This document shows positions 43,700-56,478 of a DNA stretch of 64,000 bases, one piece after another (positions within the stretch are counted from its first letter, which is position 1; each line of letters opens with the position of its first letter). A program made the position numbers and the translations under genes. Source of the stretch: Dipteronia dyeriana (taxonomy: Eukaryota; Streptophyta; Magnoliopsida; Sapindales; Sapindaceae); contig CM065300.1 of NCBI GenBank assembly GCA_032871835.1, positions 65,235,192-65,299,191 on the forward strand. Direction: 5' to 3'. The notes under the pieces were generated by a model. The model was not told where the DNA came from. It worked only from the letters and a program-made list of their open reading frames with translations, and searched no databases.

Positions 43700-45330
43700 T
43701 AATGATATCAAAGCTTTTCTAAATTTATACAAGTAAATAATCTACTAACCCAAAGAATCTTCTAAAATCTACCAACTCCAAAGATTTTTTTAAATTGACA
43801 ATTAAATTATCACTTTTTTTTAATAAAAACTCAGCTCGTTGAGTAACTATAATTAAAGTTGAGTAATGCCATATAACTTAAATTTCAACTCATATAATAT
43901 GGTAAATGAGTTGTCATCAACGCACATAACATGAGATGATGTGATTAATGAAAAAATCACTAACCATATCATTTGGATTAAAATTTGGACTAAATTTTTT
44001 GATTGTCTTGCATTAGTGATTAAAAAATATAACTTCAATACAGCAATACATAATCAACCCCACGGTTATGTGGTAAAACAAAATTAGGCAATGTCAACAT
44101 GACTATCTACTTTCAGACGGTTAATTTCACATCTATTTTTTTTGTTGACTCGGTAAGAATTTAAAATTGACATTAATTTTTCATCTATTTTTTGATCAAT
44201 TTTTTGTAAGGAAAAAAAATTGGAGACGTCATTAAAAATCAATTTGTTTTAAACAGAAGCATTATAGATCAAATTTTGAGCTTATTGTTTATCAAGTTTG
44301 TCTTTATGCAACAATTAAAGCAAGTCTGTTAACATTGTTGTCATATCAACAATTTTTGGTATATAAGACAATTTTGTATTAGAGATGCTGTAAAATTTTT
44401 CTATAACCGTTTTCTTTTTATTTTTTGATTGGCTTTATTACCACCCACAAAATATCTGTGTACACCCATTTTTCTTCCTACACTCATATTAAAAAATTAA
44501 AAATATTAATTTTACTCTTTACACCCTTTAAAATACCAAAACTATCCTGTAATTTTTTTATTAATTTTAGACATATTTTTTCTCATTGCACCAGTTCTTT
44601 TTTTTTTTTCTAGTGGTTCTCCTTCAAAACCAGAACTGTACATTTTCTTCTAAGGTATTGCAAATTTCTTGAGTCTTGATCTTTAAATTTTTTTAATTAC
44701 TTTGGGTTTTCTTCTTCTATACATGTATGTTTAATGTGTATACTTTGATTAGAGTTTTAGACTCAATTGAAACTAGATTGGACTTGATTAGATTCTCACA
44801 TGTTGAGTTTGGTTTTTCTAAAATCTATGTTTTCATATGATTGGATATTGTATTGTGCTAGCTTTTGATTTAGAACTATTTGTGCTTCATTTTGATTGAT
44901 TTTTGATAATAGATAGTCTTCACATGTGCTAGGTTCTTTTAATTGAATATATATTGAATTAGCACATTTGATTGTGTTTTAGAGCTATTTTGACTTTGGT
45001 TGATTATTGTGAGAAAAATATTCTATGGGTTTTTGCTTGAAGTTTGATTGATCTTATCTCATGAATCTAGCATGATGTTTTTATTTGTTGCTAAAACTTT
45101 GAATGAGTGCTTAGTGTATATGTTTTGATTCAAGTTTTAGTCACATAAATGATTCTATAAATTAATATGTTTGTGGTGTTTCACATGATTCTAGAATATT
45201 ATTCATGATTAGTAACTAGACAATATTTGTCTATGATCTTTCATGCATATGTCTAGTTCCCATAAGATGTGTTGATCATTATATTCTATGTTAAATGCTT
45301 GTTTGTATTTTTGCATTCATTGATCACATT
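43700..45330. other. AT-rich intergenic DNA with one relic of the 32,491 MITE family
   Basis: 44,100-44,391 is similar to 32,600-32,862, including TTAATTTTTCATCTATTTTTT and the end ATTAGAGATGCT. Otherwise no ORF or domain. Confidence 0.45.
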
Positions 45331-46235
45331 TAGGTAATCCTTGTAAAAGGCAAAAGTCTTGGCTAGGACATGTGGTCCGGATAGCTAAACAAAGAAATTT
45401 TGGTTAGGAGATGATGTCCGGATAATCAAGCAAATGGAGACTTTATAGAGGAAAGGGTGCATTGGATAGAAACTAGACTTTTTATTGGTAAACCTGAGAT
45501 ATTAAGATACGATGGAGTCCAATAGAGGGTGAGTCATTTGTTGATCATTCTTGAGGAATTTTCAATTTCTTAATGGTGTTGGTTAGAGTGGACTCCAATA
45601 GAAAGTGAGTCATTTGTTGATCACTTTTAAGGAATTTCTAATCTATCGATAGGGATTGGGTAGACGTCGAGTCAAATATAGTGTGTCATTTGTTGGTCAC
45701 TTTTAAGAAATACCTTGTCTACTATTCAATAATAAAGGTACCCGATGATTGTCTTCAACCCGTAGATGTTTCCTCCTTAGAGGTTTTACCACGTTAAAAA
45801 AATACTTGTGTTAATTCTTCATATCCCTCTTATATACTTATATGTGTATAATGTTATCTTATTTCATGTTGTTCATTTCTACATATTCTTGAAAACAAGA
45901 TTTTTGTAATATGTGATATATAAGCACTTAAATTGATCACATTTGTAAATATCATTGTATGTGTATTTAGATATATTTTTATATGATGGTTCTTAATTGA
46001 ATACATGTACATATTGAATAATCTTGAGAATACAAGTCTTGTTTGTTTTTAGTTTTATTTGTTTATCCTTCACTAGCAATTTGTAAGCTTGTTTGACAAT
46101 ACTTTGTTTGATAATACCTACATATGCTTTATTATCTTAAATATTGTTATTCAAGGGACAAACATAAGTTTGTTTTCCAAGGGATTGAAAATGGTGTAAA
46201 AACTTATTCATCCCCCCCAGGTTAGCTTAAGGCAA
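45330..46235. other. Possible decayed copia LTR end
   Basis: A repeated GGTCCGGATA / TGTCCGGATA pattern, TTTTACCACGTTAA, and a terminal TTATTCATCCCCCCC resemble the last third of the copia LTRs at 15,000-15,401 in layout, not in close sequence. No primer site or gag follows. Confidence 0.3.
45510..45725. repeat. Three tandem units of ~75 bp
   Basis: GAGTCATTTGTTGATCA (third copy GTGTCATTTGTTGGTCA) recurs at 45,531, 45,606 and 45,682. Confidence 0.75.
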
Positions 46236-46630
46236 TTTAACCGCGTTTGTACAATTTCATAATCCCTACCAATTTCTTCTTTTACTACAACCACCACAAC
46301 CAACGAAACAAACTCAATCCACCACCGGTGAAGCAAACTCTAGTAATCAGGTTGCTAAAGCTTGATTGCTATTCTTTAGTGATTGATCAACTCATAAAAG
46401 TGTACATCTTTTATTTTTGCGGAGATGTGGATTCAAATGGTGATGTCTCACAATTTAAAAACCTAAAAATGCTTGACTGAAACAGTGCTTGTTAATTGTT
46501 TTTGTATTTTTTTAATATCTTATGTAATCACATCTTTAAGGTGTTATTATTTTCGCGGTCACATCTGTTGGGTTAGTTTGTGTTTCGGATAACATCTGCT
46601 ATGGTGTGTTTCGTAAGTGTATGAACTCTT
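46236..46630. other. Non-coding DNA, nothing firm
   Basis: A short open stretch (46,247-46,480) has no recognisable domain and is flanked by repeats; I do not call it a gene. Confidence 0.35.
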
Positions 46631-46639
46631 AAAGAATCT

Positions 46640-47070
46640 TGAGAAGAGTAACTCCATATGTTTTTTGTTCATTGTTTTTTCCTTGTCTTGTTTGTATCAA
46701 CATATAAAAAAGAAACCAAGTCCCTAAAAAAAATATACATCATGGATCACTAAACCACATAAGATAATTTGAAAAATAGTCATTCCATATATTTTTTGGT
46801 CTTTTTTTGGTCTTGTTTGTATCAAAATATAGAAAAAAAAACTAAATCCCTATAAAAATACATCATGGATCACCGAATCACATACGGTAATTTAAAAAAA
46901 GTCATTTCATATATTTTTTTTAGTCATTTTTTCTTTGTCTTATTTTTTTAGTCATTTTTTATTTGTCTTAGATTGTATCTAAATATTTATAAAAAATAAA
47001 TAACAAATCCCTATAAAAAAATGTAGCAGGGATCACCGCTCAACTTAAAAAATATAAAAAAGTGTGCTCC
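46640..47070. repeat. Tandem repeat, three units of ~125-160 bp
   Basis: ACATCATGGATCAC-type cores at about 46,737, 46,862 and 47,023, each preceded by AAA(T/G)CCCTA and followed by CATATATTTTTT. Confidence 0.75.
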
Positions 47071-48020
47071 CTTTTTTTTTGGTCATGCAATTGACAATCA
47101 TTAATATGGATATTAAGGGATTAGTATTCTTACTAATTGAATTTTGCACCTTATTATTTTGCATGTGTTTTTTTTTATAAAAAAAAGTTAAGAATAGACT
47201 CTTGTAGGTGTATATAGTTTGAAATTTTGTATGAAAACAATCATCCATAACTAATAATTATGTATCTCATAAAACATCAAATTAATTGAGTAATGTACAT
47301 GCATTGTGCCGGCATGCATTTTTCAATAAATACTTAAATGGATAACAAATGGATAATACAACTACCAAGACATGCAGATATAGTAATTAAGTTATTCATC
47401 AAACCAAATCTACAATCACATCTTAAACACATTAATAAATTTTACTGGATAAAAGGATGCAGCTAATTTATTGAATAAAGTTCTGTTGCTTATATGCAAT
47501 TGATGTTTTATTTAAACTTAATTAAAATATTTAGGTTTTGATAACCCTATAGGTTTAACTAATTGCTCAATATATAATCAATATTTTTATTAAATAGAAA
47601 GACGAAAGGATAATATTACTTTCTTGAAAATGCAATATAGGTTATTACTGCTTCGTAATGTATGGTCCATTGGTGTTTTCTAATTTGCCAGTTGCACACT
47701 TCTCATACGAATTATTATATTAACTTTATAGTGTTGTTCATTTAAAATTAATTTTCAACATTTAACATCATTGCATTCTCTCCATTTAACATCATTGCAC
47801 CACATTTTTCGTTTCTCATGTTGACTTGGCCCTATAAAGAAAACGTCCTTGGCCATGGACGTCGGAGCCGTTACAACAATTTCCCGTTATTAATGGTATT
47901 TATTCCATTAAATGGTCCAACGTATAATCTAGTCAATAGGCACGTTTTAGAACGTTGAAACTGCTCCTTAAAATGTGGTAACCGATCCATATATGGCCGT
48001 TAGGTTTGATGGAAACCTTG
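47071..48020. other. AT-rich DNA grading into a promoter-like region
   Basis: No ORF with domain. The last 250 bp are less AT-rich, with GGCCATGGACGTCGGAGCCG (47,851) and a TATAAAG at 47,833. Confidence 0.35.
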
Positions 48021-48022
48021 AC

Positions 48023-48029
48023 TATAAAA
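48023..48029 (+). promoter_or_regulatory. TATA box of an orphan 5' gene end
   Basis: CTATAAAAGC, 133 bp upstream of a well-placed ATG; unique sequence of balanced composition lies around it. Confidence 0.45.
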
Positions 48030-48155
48030 GCTTGTTTTGGTCCCCAAACTCGATACCTAATTCCATACAGTTATACACCATCTATCTGAGAGTATTAGAG
48101 TCTGGAAGTGCCAAAATTCTGAGTAAGTAAAACAGAGTGTTACTTCATCAAACCA

Positions 48156-48165
48156 ATGGCTGGAG
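48156..48165 (+). pseudogene. Orphan first coding exon (ATGGCTGGAG|GTATGT)
   Basis: CCAATGGCTGGAG fits the plant start context (A/C-rich before ATGGC) and ends at a GTATGT donor. With the TATA box at 48,023 and a leader without upstream ATG after about 48,055, it looks like the 5' end of a host gene. No following exon is visible among the repeats to 53,060. It is a truncated gene, a gene with a very long first intron, or chance. Confidence 0.35.
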
Positions 48166-48179
48166 GTATGTAAATTATT

Positions 48180-48725
48180 GGCTTATATAATTTATTTACA
48201 TCCTTAGTTTCAATTTTCTTCCGCTGTGATCGACTTTTAGTTTACAACTCATTCAATCAAGTAATGGATCACCGATAGACATCACCTTTTTTTGATTAAC
48301 AAGAAAACAAGTCATCACACTCCACAACTGCTAATAAAACATCATAGTCTCAATAAAACTTTTCCACTCTCAACAACGAGTGATATTTACATAATTATGT
48401 TTTTATTGTATTAAAAAAATTAAGATTACATAAAAAAAATTATATAAAAAACCTTATTAAAGTCATACTAGCCAAGACCTCAAAGAGCTCTAACTCTTCA
48501 AGAGACAACCCCAAGACCTAAAGCCCATAGTTATTTCAATAGATTTATATGCTAGACTTAGTTGGAATATTTATTGTTTATTATATGGGTATTACTTTAC
48601 TACTTATAAACCATTTTAATCCCTTTTATTTTTTCGATGTGAGATTTGCATTACAAAATTTTTCAATAAAACTTTTCCACCCTCTAAAACGAGTGATATT
48701 TGTATAATTATGTTGTGAATGTATT
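48180..48725. other. AT-rich DNA with a duplicated ~50-bp segment
   Basis: CAATAAAACTTTTCCAC ... CGAGTGATATTT ... ATAATTATG occurs at 48,351-48,400 and 48,663-48,710. No gene. Confidence 0.5.
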
Positions 48726-50269
48726 AAATAATTTGCTATTACACAAAAAACTTTTATATGGATTATAATTCATATTTTTACAAAAAATGTTGTCATGAAT
48801 CTGTGATGCAAATCAACATATATCAATACGTTTTAATATGTGATTACACATTTTACATTATGATTATATAACAACACATTTGATTTCACAAAGATATAGT
48901 ATAAATTCTATTTGTTATTTTAAAAGAAAAGATTGTCATAATCATCAATACTTTATATAATATGATTATGCTATTGACTTAGTGATTATATAAATAAATA
49001 TTCAATCACACAAACTATATAATATGGATTCTAACTGAAACTGCTATATAAATGGTTGTAATGCATTTATCAATGCAAATCTGTTTATATTGACTCTTTT
49101 AGCTATAATTATACATTTTACATTGTGATTGTAACGACATATATGCAATCACATAACATATATAATATGTATTCTAACTGATATTTTTACAGAAAAGGTT
49201 AGCATGCATTTATCAATACAAATCTTCGTATACCAACACTCTTTAAAATATGATTATATATCTCAAACTGTAATTTAAAAAACCAATATTTGATCACAAT
49301 CTATATATATATATATAATATGAATTCTTATTGTAATTGAAACATAAAGGGTTGTCATGCATTTCTCAATGTAAATACTATATATCGCATACCTTTTAAA
49401 TGGGATTATATATGTTCAGAAAAGGTTATCACATACATTGTTTTTAATACTGATTCTAACTGATAATTTTACACACAAAAGGTTTTCATGGATTTTCCAA
49501 TGCAAATCTTCATATATTACTACTCTTTTAAAATATATTATGTGCATATTATGTTGTGATTACTTAATAAATATACAATCACATAAATTAGTTAATATAG
49601 ATTCTAATTAATAATTTTATAGTAAGTTTTTCATGTATTTCACGAAGTAAATATTTACATATCAATACTCCTTTAAATATGATATATCACTACATGAAAA
49701 AATTATTGACATTTAAAAACCATCAATAAACCATTTCTTTAACAGATTTTGAACTGTCAAGACCCTGTGTCAACAAGTATTTGAAAAATATTTAAACATC
49801 AAGAGTATTTGACAGTCACAAAGTGTCAAGTATTTACTTTTAAAATTTGTCAAAAAATATAGGATTTTTAGTTTTTTTTTTTTAAATTTATAGGATTTTA
49901 ATTATTCATCCAACAAATCAAATACAATAGATTAAAAAAAAAGCAGTCTAACAAAAACTAAATTAAATAATGAACACTTTAACGATAGTTTCATTTTCTT
50001 TAAATTCTACAGAAGAAAAATACATTTTACAGAAACTTTTAGTATCATTCTGAATGTATTTTACACATCTATAATAATTATTGAGTACATCAACAATCAA
50101 CAAGTTTATAGCATTATGCAGTTGCAATAGGTCCCATCAAATCTAGCAGGTTTCAACTTCTTCTACTTGATCTGAGCAAATAATTTAATAACACCATTGC
50201 ACAAACATTTAAAAAATGATTACAATAAAGGGAAAAAAATAGAGGTGAAACCCAAACATTAATTTTCAT

Positions 50270-52367
50270 AAATATATTACATACTCTTTGGCATCTTGCC
50301 TTTATCGTACTTGAGTCTTTCTTTAGGTGGAAATCCTACTAGGAAAAGTTTTTGGGCGTCGTATCATTGCTAAGGTGGAGAATAGATTGGCTTTTAGGAA
50401 AAGGTGTTTTCTGTCTAAAGGAGACAGACTAGTACTTATCAAAGTTATTCCTTCTAGTCTTCCTACTTACTTCATGTCTGTTTTCAAAATTCCTGAAGGC
50501 GTGGCAAAAAGGATCGAAAAACTACAGAGATAGTTTTTTTGGAATGATGGTCTTGTGAATAAGAAAATGCATGCCATGGATTGGGTTTCTCTTTGCAAAA
50601 GTAAGAAGCAAGGCGGTCTAGGCATAGGTAGAATGACAGATAAAGGGTTGAGCTTGATTGCTAAATGGTTATAGAGATTTGGGAGAGAAGGTCGTTCTCT
50701 ATGGAAGGTAGTCATATGTGCGAAATACGACCTTAATCCAAATTCCATTTTTGGGATGTTCAAGGAGTCAAGAATGGGTCACATTTTTTCAAGGCTGTCA
50801 ATTCTCTGCTTCATGTTGATCATCTTGCTTTCAATATTATTAAAAATGGCTTTCAAGCATTTTGCGGTAATGGTGAGAAGCTTAGGTTGTGGCATGACAT
50901 TGTTTGGGATTCAGTCCCGTTGAAGGAAGCTTTTCCTAGGATTTTTGTGTTGTCTTGAAATAAATAGGGTGTTGTTAAGGAGTTTGGAAGAAATGAGGGC
51001 TCTAAGTGGGATTGGGATGTTAAGCTAAGAAGACATCTCTTCGGGTGGGAAAGAGATCAGTGGAACTGCTTTGTTCTGTCTTTGGACAGTATTATTATAA
51101 GAAAGAGATTTCATGATACCTTGGCTTGGTCGCATTACTCAAACGGCCTTTTCTCTGTGAGTTCATTTAGGAGATGTCTTGAAGGAAGTAGTGCTTATGA
51201 AAGCTCGGTGGCCCCTTTACTTTGGAAAGGTTTATGCCCCCTAAAGGTTGATATCTTTTTGTGGCAAGTACTTAGGGGTCGAACCTTGGTGAAAGAGGTC
51301 ATTCATAGATTGAGAGGTGGTCAGTTGGTGGATCTTATTTGTTCTTTATATGGTGAAGAGTATGAATCGGTGGATCATCTCTTCCTTTTTTACGGCTGGT
51401 CTGAAATTATGGTCGTCTTGCATGCGATGGTGGGGTGTCTCAAGCTGCTTCAACCGGTCCATCAATGCGTGGCTAAATGCTTGGGCGATCTTTGTCATTC
51501 GGCCAAAAGGAAAAAAGCCTGGAACTCTCTGTTTGTCGCTATTATATGGACGATTTGGGAGGTTCGTAACAATGTGGTGTTCAAGAATATTCAAGCTAAT
51601 TTAGGCATCGCTTCAGACTCAGTCAGATTTCGTGTTTGTTAGTGGTTCAAGAACCATGGTTGTGGTTCAGAAGTTGATTTAACTCTTCTTCTGTTGGATG
51701 TCAGTTTCAGGTGTGTTGATAAGGAGAATGTTAAGAGTTGAGAAGCACAATGAGTGGACTCCACCCATGGGAAATGCCCTTTTCTTCAATGTTGACAGCT
51801 CAACTAGGGGTAGTCCGGGAGAAGCTGGCATCGGTGGTGCTCTGAGAGATGTGACTGGGCAAATTCTTCTGTTTTTTTCTTCTTATTTAGGGGTCATGGA
51901 TTCTTGTTCAGATGAAGTGCACGCAATCCTTAAGGCGTGTCAGTTGGTCTCTTCTAAAAGGTTTTTACTTATGCACCACATTTCTATTATTACTTATTCG
52001 AAATCTATTGTGGAGTGGATCCAAGGTGATGATTTCAGCCATCTACCAGTGGCCCATCTGGTGTACGATATTAGAAAGTTCATGCATGACATGGCTGGGC
52101 TTGAAATTATGTTCAAGCCAAGAGCTTCAAACTCCTTGGCTGTTTCTCTTGCAAAAGAAAGGTCAGTTAATCAGGGTGATAGACTTCAGTGGAGGGTTCT
52201 TTGATGTGGTTGGTTTTGGAGCTCGTTTTGTTTTGGGTTGCCTAGTATTGGCCCCATCTGTTTCATTTCTCTTTTGTTTTTGTTGTTATGCTTTTTTGTT
52301 CTGTTTCGATCTTTGGGACCGGTTCTTAGTAAATTGCCGTTTAAAAAAAAACAAATATATTACATAC
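50270..52367 (+). mobile_element. 5'-truncated LINE with perfect 15-bp target duplication
   Basis: AAATATATTACATAC flanks it at 50,270-50,284 and 52,353-52,367. The inserted part (50,285-52,352) ends in TTAAAAAAAAAC, a poly(A) tail. It contains the C-terminal half of ORF2 in the + direction. 5' truncation plus tail plus long duplication is the signature of target-primed reverse transcription. Confidence 0.92.
50327..52204 (+). pseudogene. LINE ORF2 C-terminal part: RT end, zf-RVT, RNase H-like domain
   Basis: 50,327-50,750 encodes RT thumb-like sequence (LLGKVFGRRIIAKVENRLAF, IPSSLPTYFMSVFKIP, KQGGLGIGRM) with a stop at 50,531. 51,082-51,642 holds the zf-RVT domain (WKGLCPLKVDIFLWQVLRGR, ESVDHLFLFY). 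51,698-52,204 holds a plant LINE RNase H (NVDSSTRGSPGEAGIGGALRD, DEVHAILKACQLV, SIVEWI, LAVSLAKERS). Two positions usually Asp in this domain (in TYSKSIV and LAVSLAK) are not Asp. Frameshifts separate the three blocks, so it is inactive. Confidence 0.87.
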
Positions 52368-53060
52368 AATAATAAAATGGGTAAGGAAATTTTAACTCCT
52401 TTGATGACAACTTACATCACAACCTCTTTCTTAGCAATAATAAGGCCATGGACGTGTGGAGGATAAGAGGATACAAATTTTCAATACCGTACGAAAAATC
52501 ATGACAACATGATTGCATTTATAGTTTAAATCTATAAAATTTAAGACTAGCTAGGAAAAGTGATGCACATAGATAAACGAAGGAGAAAATGCAAAGGAAA
52601 AAAAATTGGTATTGAAAATATAGAAATTGACAATCAAAGAGAGAGGTTGTGGTTAAGGGTTAGAAGTGAAGAGGGAGGGTAGAAGTTTTCTCCAAGTCCG
52701 GCACACCACTTTGTTAAAAGATAGGAAATTGTGGTTGTATTTAAATTTATCCATTAATATTTGGTAGGAATAAAAAACTTTTGAAATTTTAAACAAATTT
52801 ACAATTTTTCAAAAATGGTGAAATAGTTTTGACGGTTTGTAAAAATGGTCAAGATTAGTTCATAGTTTTTTAAAAAATGTCAACACTTGTTGACAATTTT
52901 TTTAATCTATCAAAAAGTAATAAGATTTGATAGTTTTTAAAAACTGTCAAGAATAAAGCTTTATTTAGTAAATTTTACGTTTTAATTATATAAACAACTA
53001 TCCGATCATATAAGATATATAATACGGATTCTAACTAATATTTCCATATGGATAAGTTTC

Positions 53061-54829
53061 TTCCTAACATCCTGAATTAACAAAAGCTGGATTTTCTTTC
53101 TACCATTTTCATGACAATAAGTATCAAATTCATACAAAACACTGATTTTAAATTTTTTATAAAGAATAAGACATACATATAAAATTTGTAACTGACTATG
53201 AAATTATGTTTAATGCGTTATAAAGAACATATATTTACTGAGATGCCAACAATCATTACCTGAATCACAATACATGTACAATCAATATGTTATAATTAGA
53301 AAATGATAAACAAGAATTTTAACCAATACCAAACAAAAATTATCATCATACAAGAATAATAGCCAATAAAACATAAATCTATGGAGCAAAAATTATCCAT
53401 CGAAACATGTTCAAGCAAATCCAGTTTTATTTTCAAAACTTGCATACTAAAGATAATCATGTTCATACTGCACCATTGCAGTCATATTTAACATTGGCCA
53501 CTAAACAAGCAGGTAATATCACTCTAAACCATTCATCAAACACAGATGAATGTTTTTTGAAGAAGCAACGCAGATCAAATAGGAAGCAACGCAGATGAAT
53601 GCTTTTCGAAGAGTTTGGAATTTTAACAGTACATTTATGCATTCAGTGTGTGTAAAAATATTTACAAACACGAATTATCACAATAAACCCTTCAACAAAC
53701 ACATGCAGAGATTGTGAAACCAATCAAAACATCTTCAAACGTGTGAGTACAAAAGCTTGCAAAAACCTAAAAAATAAAAATATAAACATTGATGCTGAAA
53801 TATAAACATTTACAAATATCGGATCGTGCAATTTTCACAAACCTCTTAGGTCTGTAAATCTAATCACAAAAGCCTTTCATTAATAGAAGAATAACTACGT
53901 GATGGACATTGTTTCGTGAAAGGAACAACATCGGTGTGATGAAAAGAGTTTTATTTAGGGTTTCAAATTGTGAACCGAAGACAGAGAAAGAGGCTAAATG
54001 TCTTTTGAAATTTAAAAAAAAAAAGGGAAATGAAATTATGTTTCAGCTTTGTATTGGAAATTCTTTTAATAATAAATTTTAGGTTGTGCATGCATTACAG
54101 ATGGCTTTGTATTAAATTTGGATCAATCCATGTCAACTAAAACAACCAATAGAAAGGAAATATATTAAAAGGTTGAATATGAAAAATTTGAAATTAAGAG
54201 ATCATTAATCTATATCAATGATTACAATCTATTCTATTAAAACAATAAATATCAACAACAAACAAAAATTTCATTGAAGAATGTAAGAGCTGTGCATAAA
54301 CATGTATCCAAATTGGTCAATCTTATTAAAATATAAATAAAAACTAGCCACATATTCATGAATGCATAATAAAATCTAAACCAGAAGCTCTACATCCTTA
54401 TATTTTTAGAAAGTCCTAAACTCTTCACGTATTTTATGCTCTAAATCAATGTCCTACATAATTTGTATGTACACACCTAAATTCAAAATCTAAGGATTTC
54501 ATATATTAATAGTCTCATTAAATTTTCAATATCAATCAATGATATTTAAATTAAAATAACAACATGCTTGTATATTTTTCTATTCAAATTACAATAGCCA
54601 CACAGCATGCATGTCCTAATATATTTACATAATTCAAATCAGCTTCGTTTTTTGTGTTATTTTCACGATACATAATTGTATAGAACTTATTGTGTATTGT
54701 TCAATAATGTATCATATATCTAATTCAATCTGATTAAACTTTTTACTTTGCAAATAAAATATTCTATTATTATACATTATACTTTAAATAAATAATATCA
54801 ATTATACTATTATATTAACAAAATTTGAT
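53061..54829. other. AT-rich non-coding DNA
   Basis: A small duplication of GAAGCAACGCAGATGAATG type occurs at 53,545-53,610; otherwise scattered A/T-rich sequence with no ORF of note. Confidence 0.4.
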
Positions 54830-55440
54830 ATCAACATTAAACTATGAATGTTTAAATCACTTTATGTGAATATGGGGACATGAATTGTATAGTTATAAAA
54901 CATTTTGTGATATTGTTATAACTAATAAATTTCAATTAATAAAAATGAATATGGGAAAATGAATTGAACAGTTGTACACATTTAGTGTTAATATTATAAC
55001 TGCTATATGTTAATTATTCGAAACATAATATGTGCATATGGGAACATATATGAATTGGGCATTCATATAATACATGAATAACTTTGATAACCATCGATAT
55101 CAACATTACACTATGAATGCTTAAATCTCTTTATGTGCATATGATGACATGAATTGTATACTAACAAAACATTTTATAATATTGTTATAACTAATAAATC
55201 TCAATTAATAAATATATAATTACGGGAACATGAACTGTGCAATCATATGATATAGGTATAACATTGATATCTTTTTATGTGCATATGGAGACATATATTG
55301 GACACTCATATGATATACATATAACATTGATATCCTATATATCAATATTTAACTATGAATGCTTAAATCACTTTATGTGCATATGGGAACATGAATTTTA
55401 AAGTTATACAACAATTTGTAATGTTTTTGCTACATGCATT
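54830..55440. repeat. Second tandem array, ~240-270-bp units
   Basis: ACTATGAATG(T/C)TTAAATC, then CTTTATGTG(A/C)ATATG and ACATGAATTGTA, recurs near 54,840, 55,110 and 55,350, with partial copies between. Confidence 0.7.
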
Positions 55441-56478
55441 GATATATTTATTTGAAACCAAGTCCCTATGAAAAAATTCACGCATCAGTCAAGTAAAATG
55501 TTCAATAGTGCGTCAACATATTCAATCTTATTAAACTTTGATTACTTTACAAATAAAAATATTAAACTTTAATTCGACTAAGTACCACGGATATCTGGTA
55601 CCAGTCACTTATTACTCCAGTTTATTCTTCACACATTTTTCAAGTTTCTTGTGTTACTAGGTTCGGTTGCATCAGGTGAACACTGGGACTTGGTCAAGGA
55701 ACAATATACACCTCGACCACGATACCATCTGGGCATCGAAGAACCACATATGGGTAGGTCCTTGGTATCCAAGCTCTTACTATAAGCAATTTCACCAAAG
55801 TCTTGATGTAGAAATAGTCCAAGCTACAATAACGGCCTTGCCTAGGAACCAGAGGATCACGTAGAAAGGGCTCTATGTACTGGGGCTAGCAAGGTTAGAT
55901 TTTGACTAGGCATCTTGAGCTAAATCCAATCACCTACTATACTTGAATTTTAGTACTTGGAAGACTTTTAAGTTTTTCCTTATCAAATTTTAGTAAGTCA
56001 AGTATACCCAAGAGACTACTCCTAGATCAAGTTAAGAGATAAAGCATGACACATTCAACCTAGATAAAGATCAACTTGATGCTGGAATGAAGAAACAAAA
56101 AGTTATCATTCATATCATTTATGGATCCCATCCCCTCTTGTATGCTATACCAAGACAATCAGGGAGCTCATCCCCCGTTTCCAAGCTATAAAGTTGTTAG
56201 AAAAGGATAATAGAAATTGTTAAGTCTGGTTCATGGTCAAGCAAGGTGCCCACCCCCAATTCCTGGCAACAATAATAGAGATTGATAATCAGAATGCTGG
56301 ATCACACATCAGCTCTCCCCTGGTGGCCCCCTTCCACTGCTCCATCTCCTGGAATATGCTTCTCAATCTCCATTTGCACAATTTTAGTAAGAATCTCAAC
56401 TGGGACTAGATCGTTTGAAGAGCAAACGCAGCCTCAACCGTAGCTCGCTCCACTACTTTCTTTGTTCCAGAAAGATCC

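Larger units (their letters stand above)
49688..52970. mobile_element. CACTA-like non-autonomous element (with a LINE inside)
   Basis: Left end CACTACATGAAAAAATTATT; right end in reverse TACTAAATAAAGCTTTATTC (last base of CACTA changed). Subterminal repeats around TTGACAGTTTTTAAAAACTG and TGTCAACAAGTGTTGAC occur in both orientations near both ends, typical for CACTA. Without the LINE it is about 1.2 kb and has no transposase. The 3-bp duplication is not conserved. Confidence 0.65.
48730..53060. repeat. Satellite-like array of ~125-150-bp units, split by the CACTA insertion
   Basis: Unit marks (T/G)CATG(C/A)ATTT.TCAATGCAAAT recur near 48,790, 48,934, 49,057, 49,201, 49,353, 49,482 and 49,629. 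The last unit breaks at 49,687, and the same pattern (TTTTAATTATATAAACAA, GGATTCTAACTAATATTT) resumes at 52,978. Units are strongly diverged. Confidence 0.7.

Noticed and set aside
46247..46480. 77-codon + strand ORF as small gene
   Set aside because: No domain, start context or conservation signal; surrounded by repeats.
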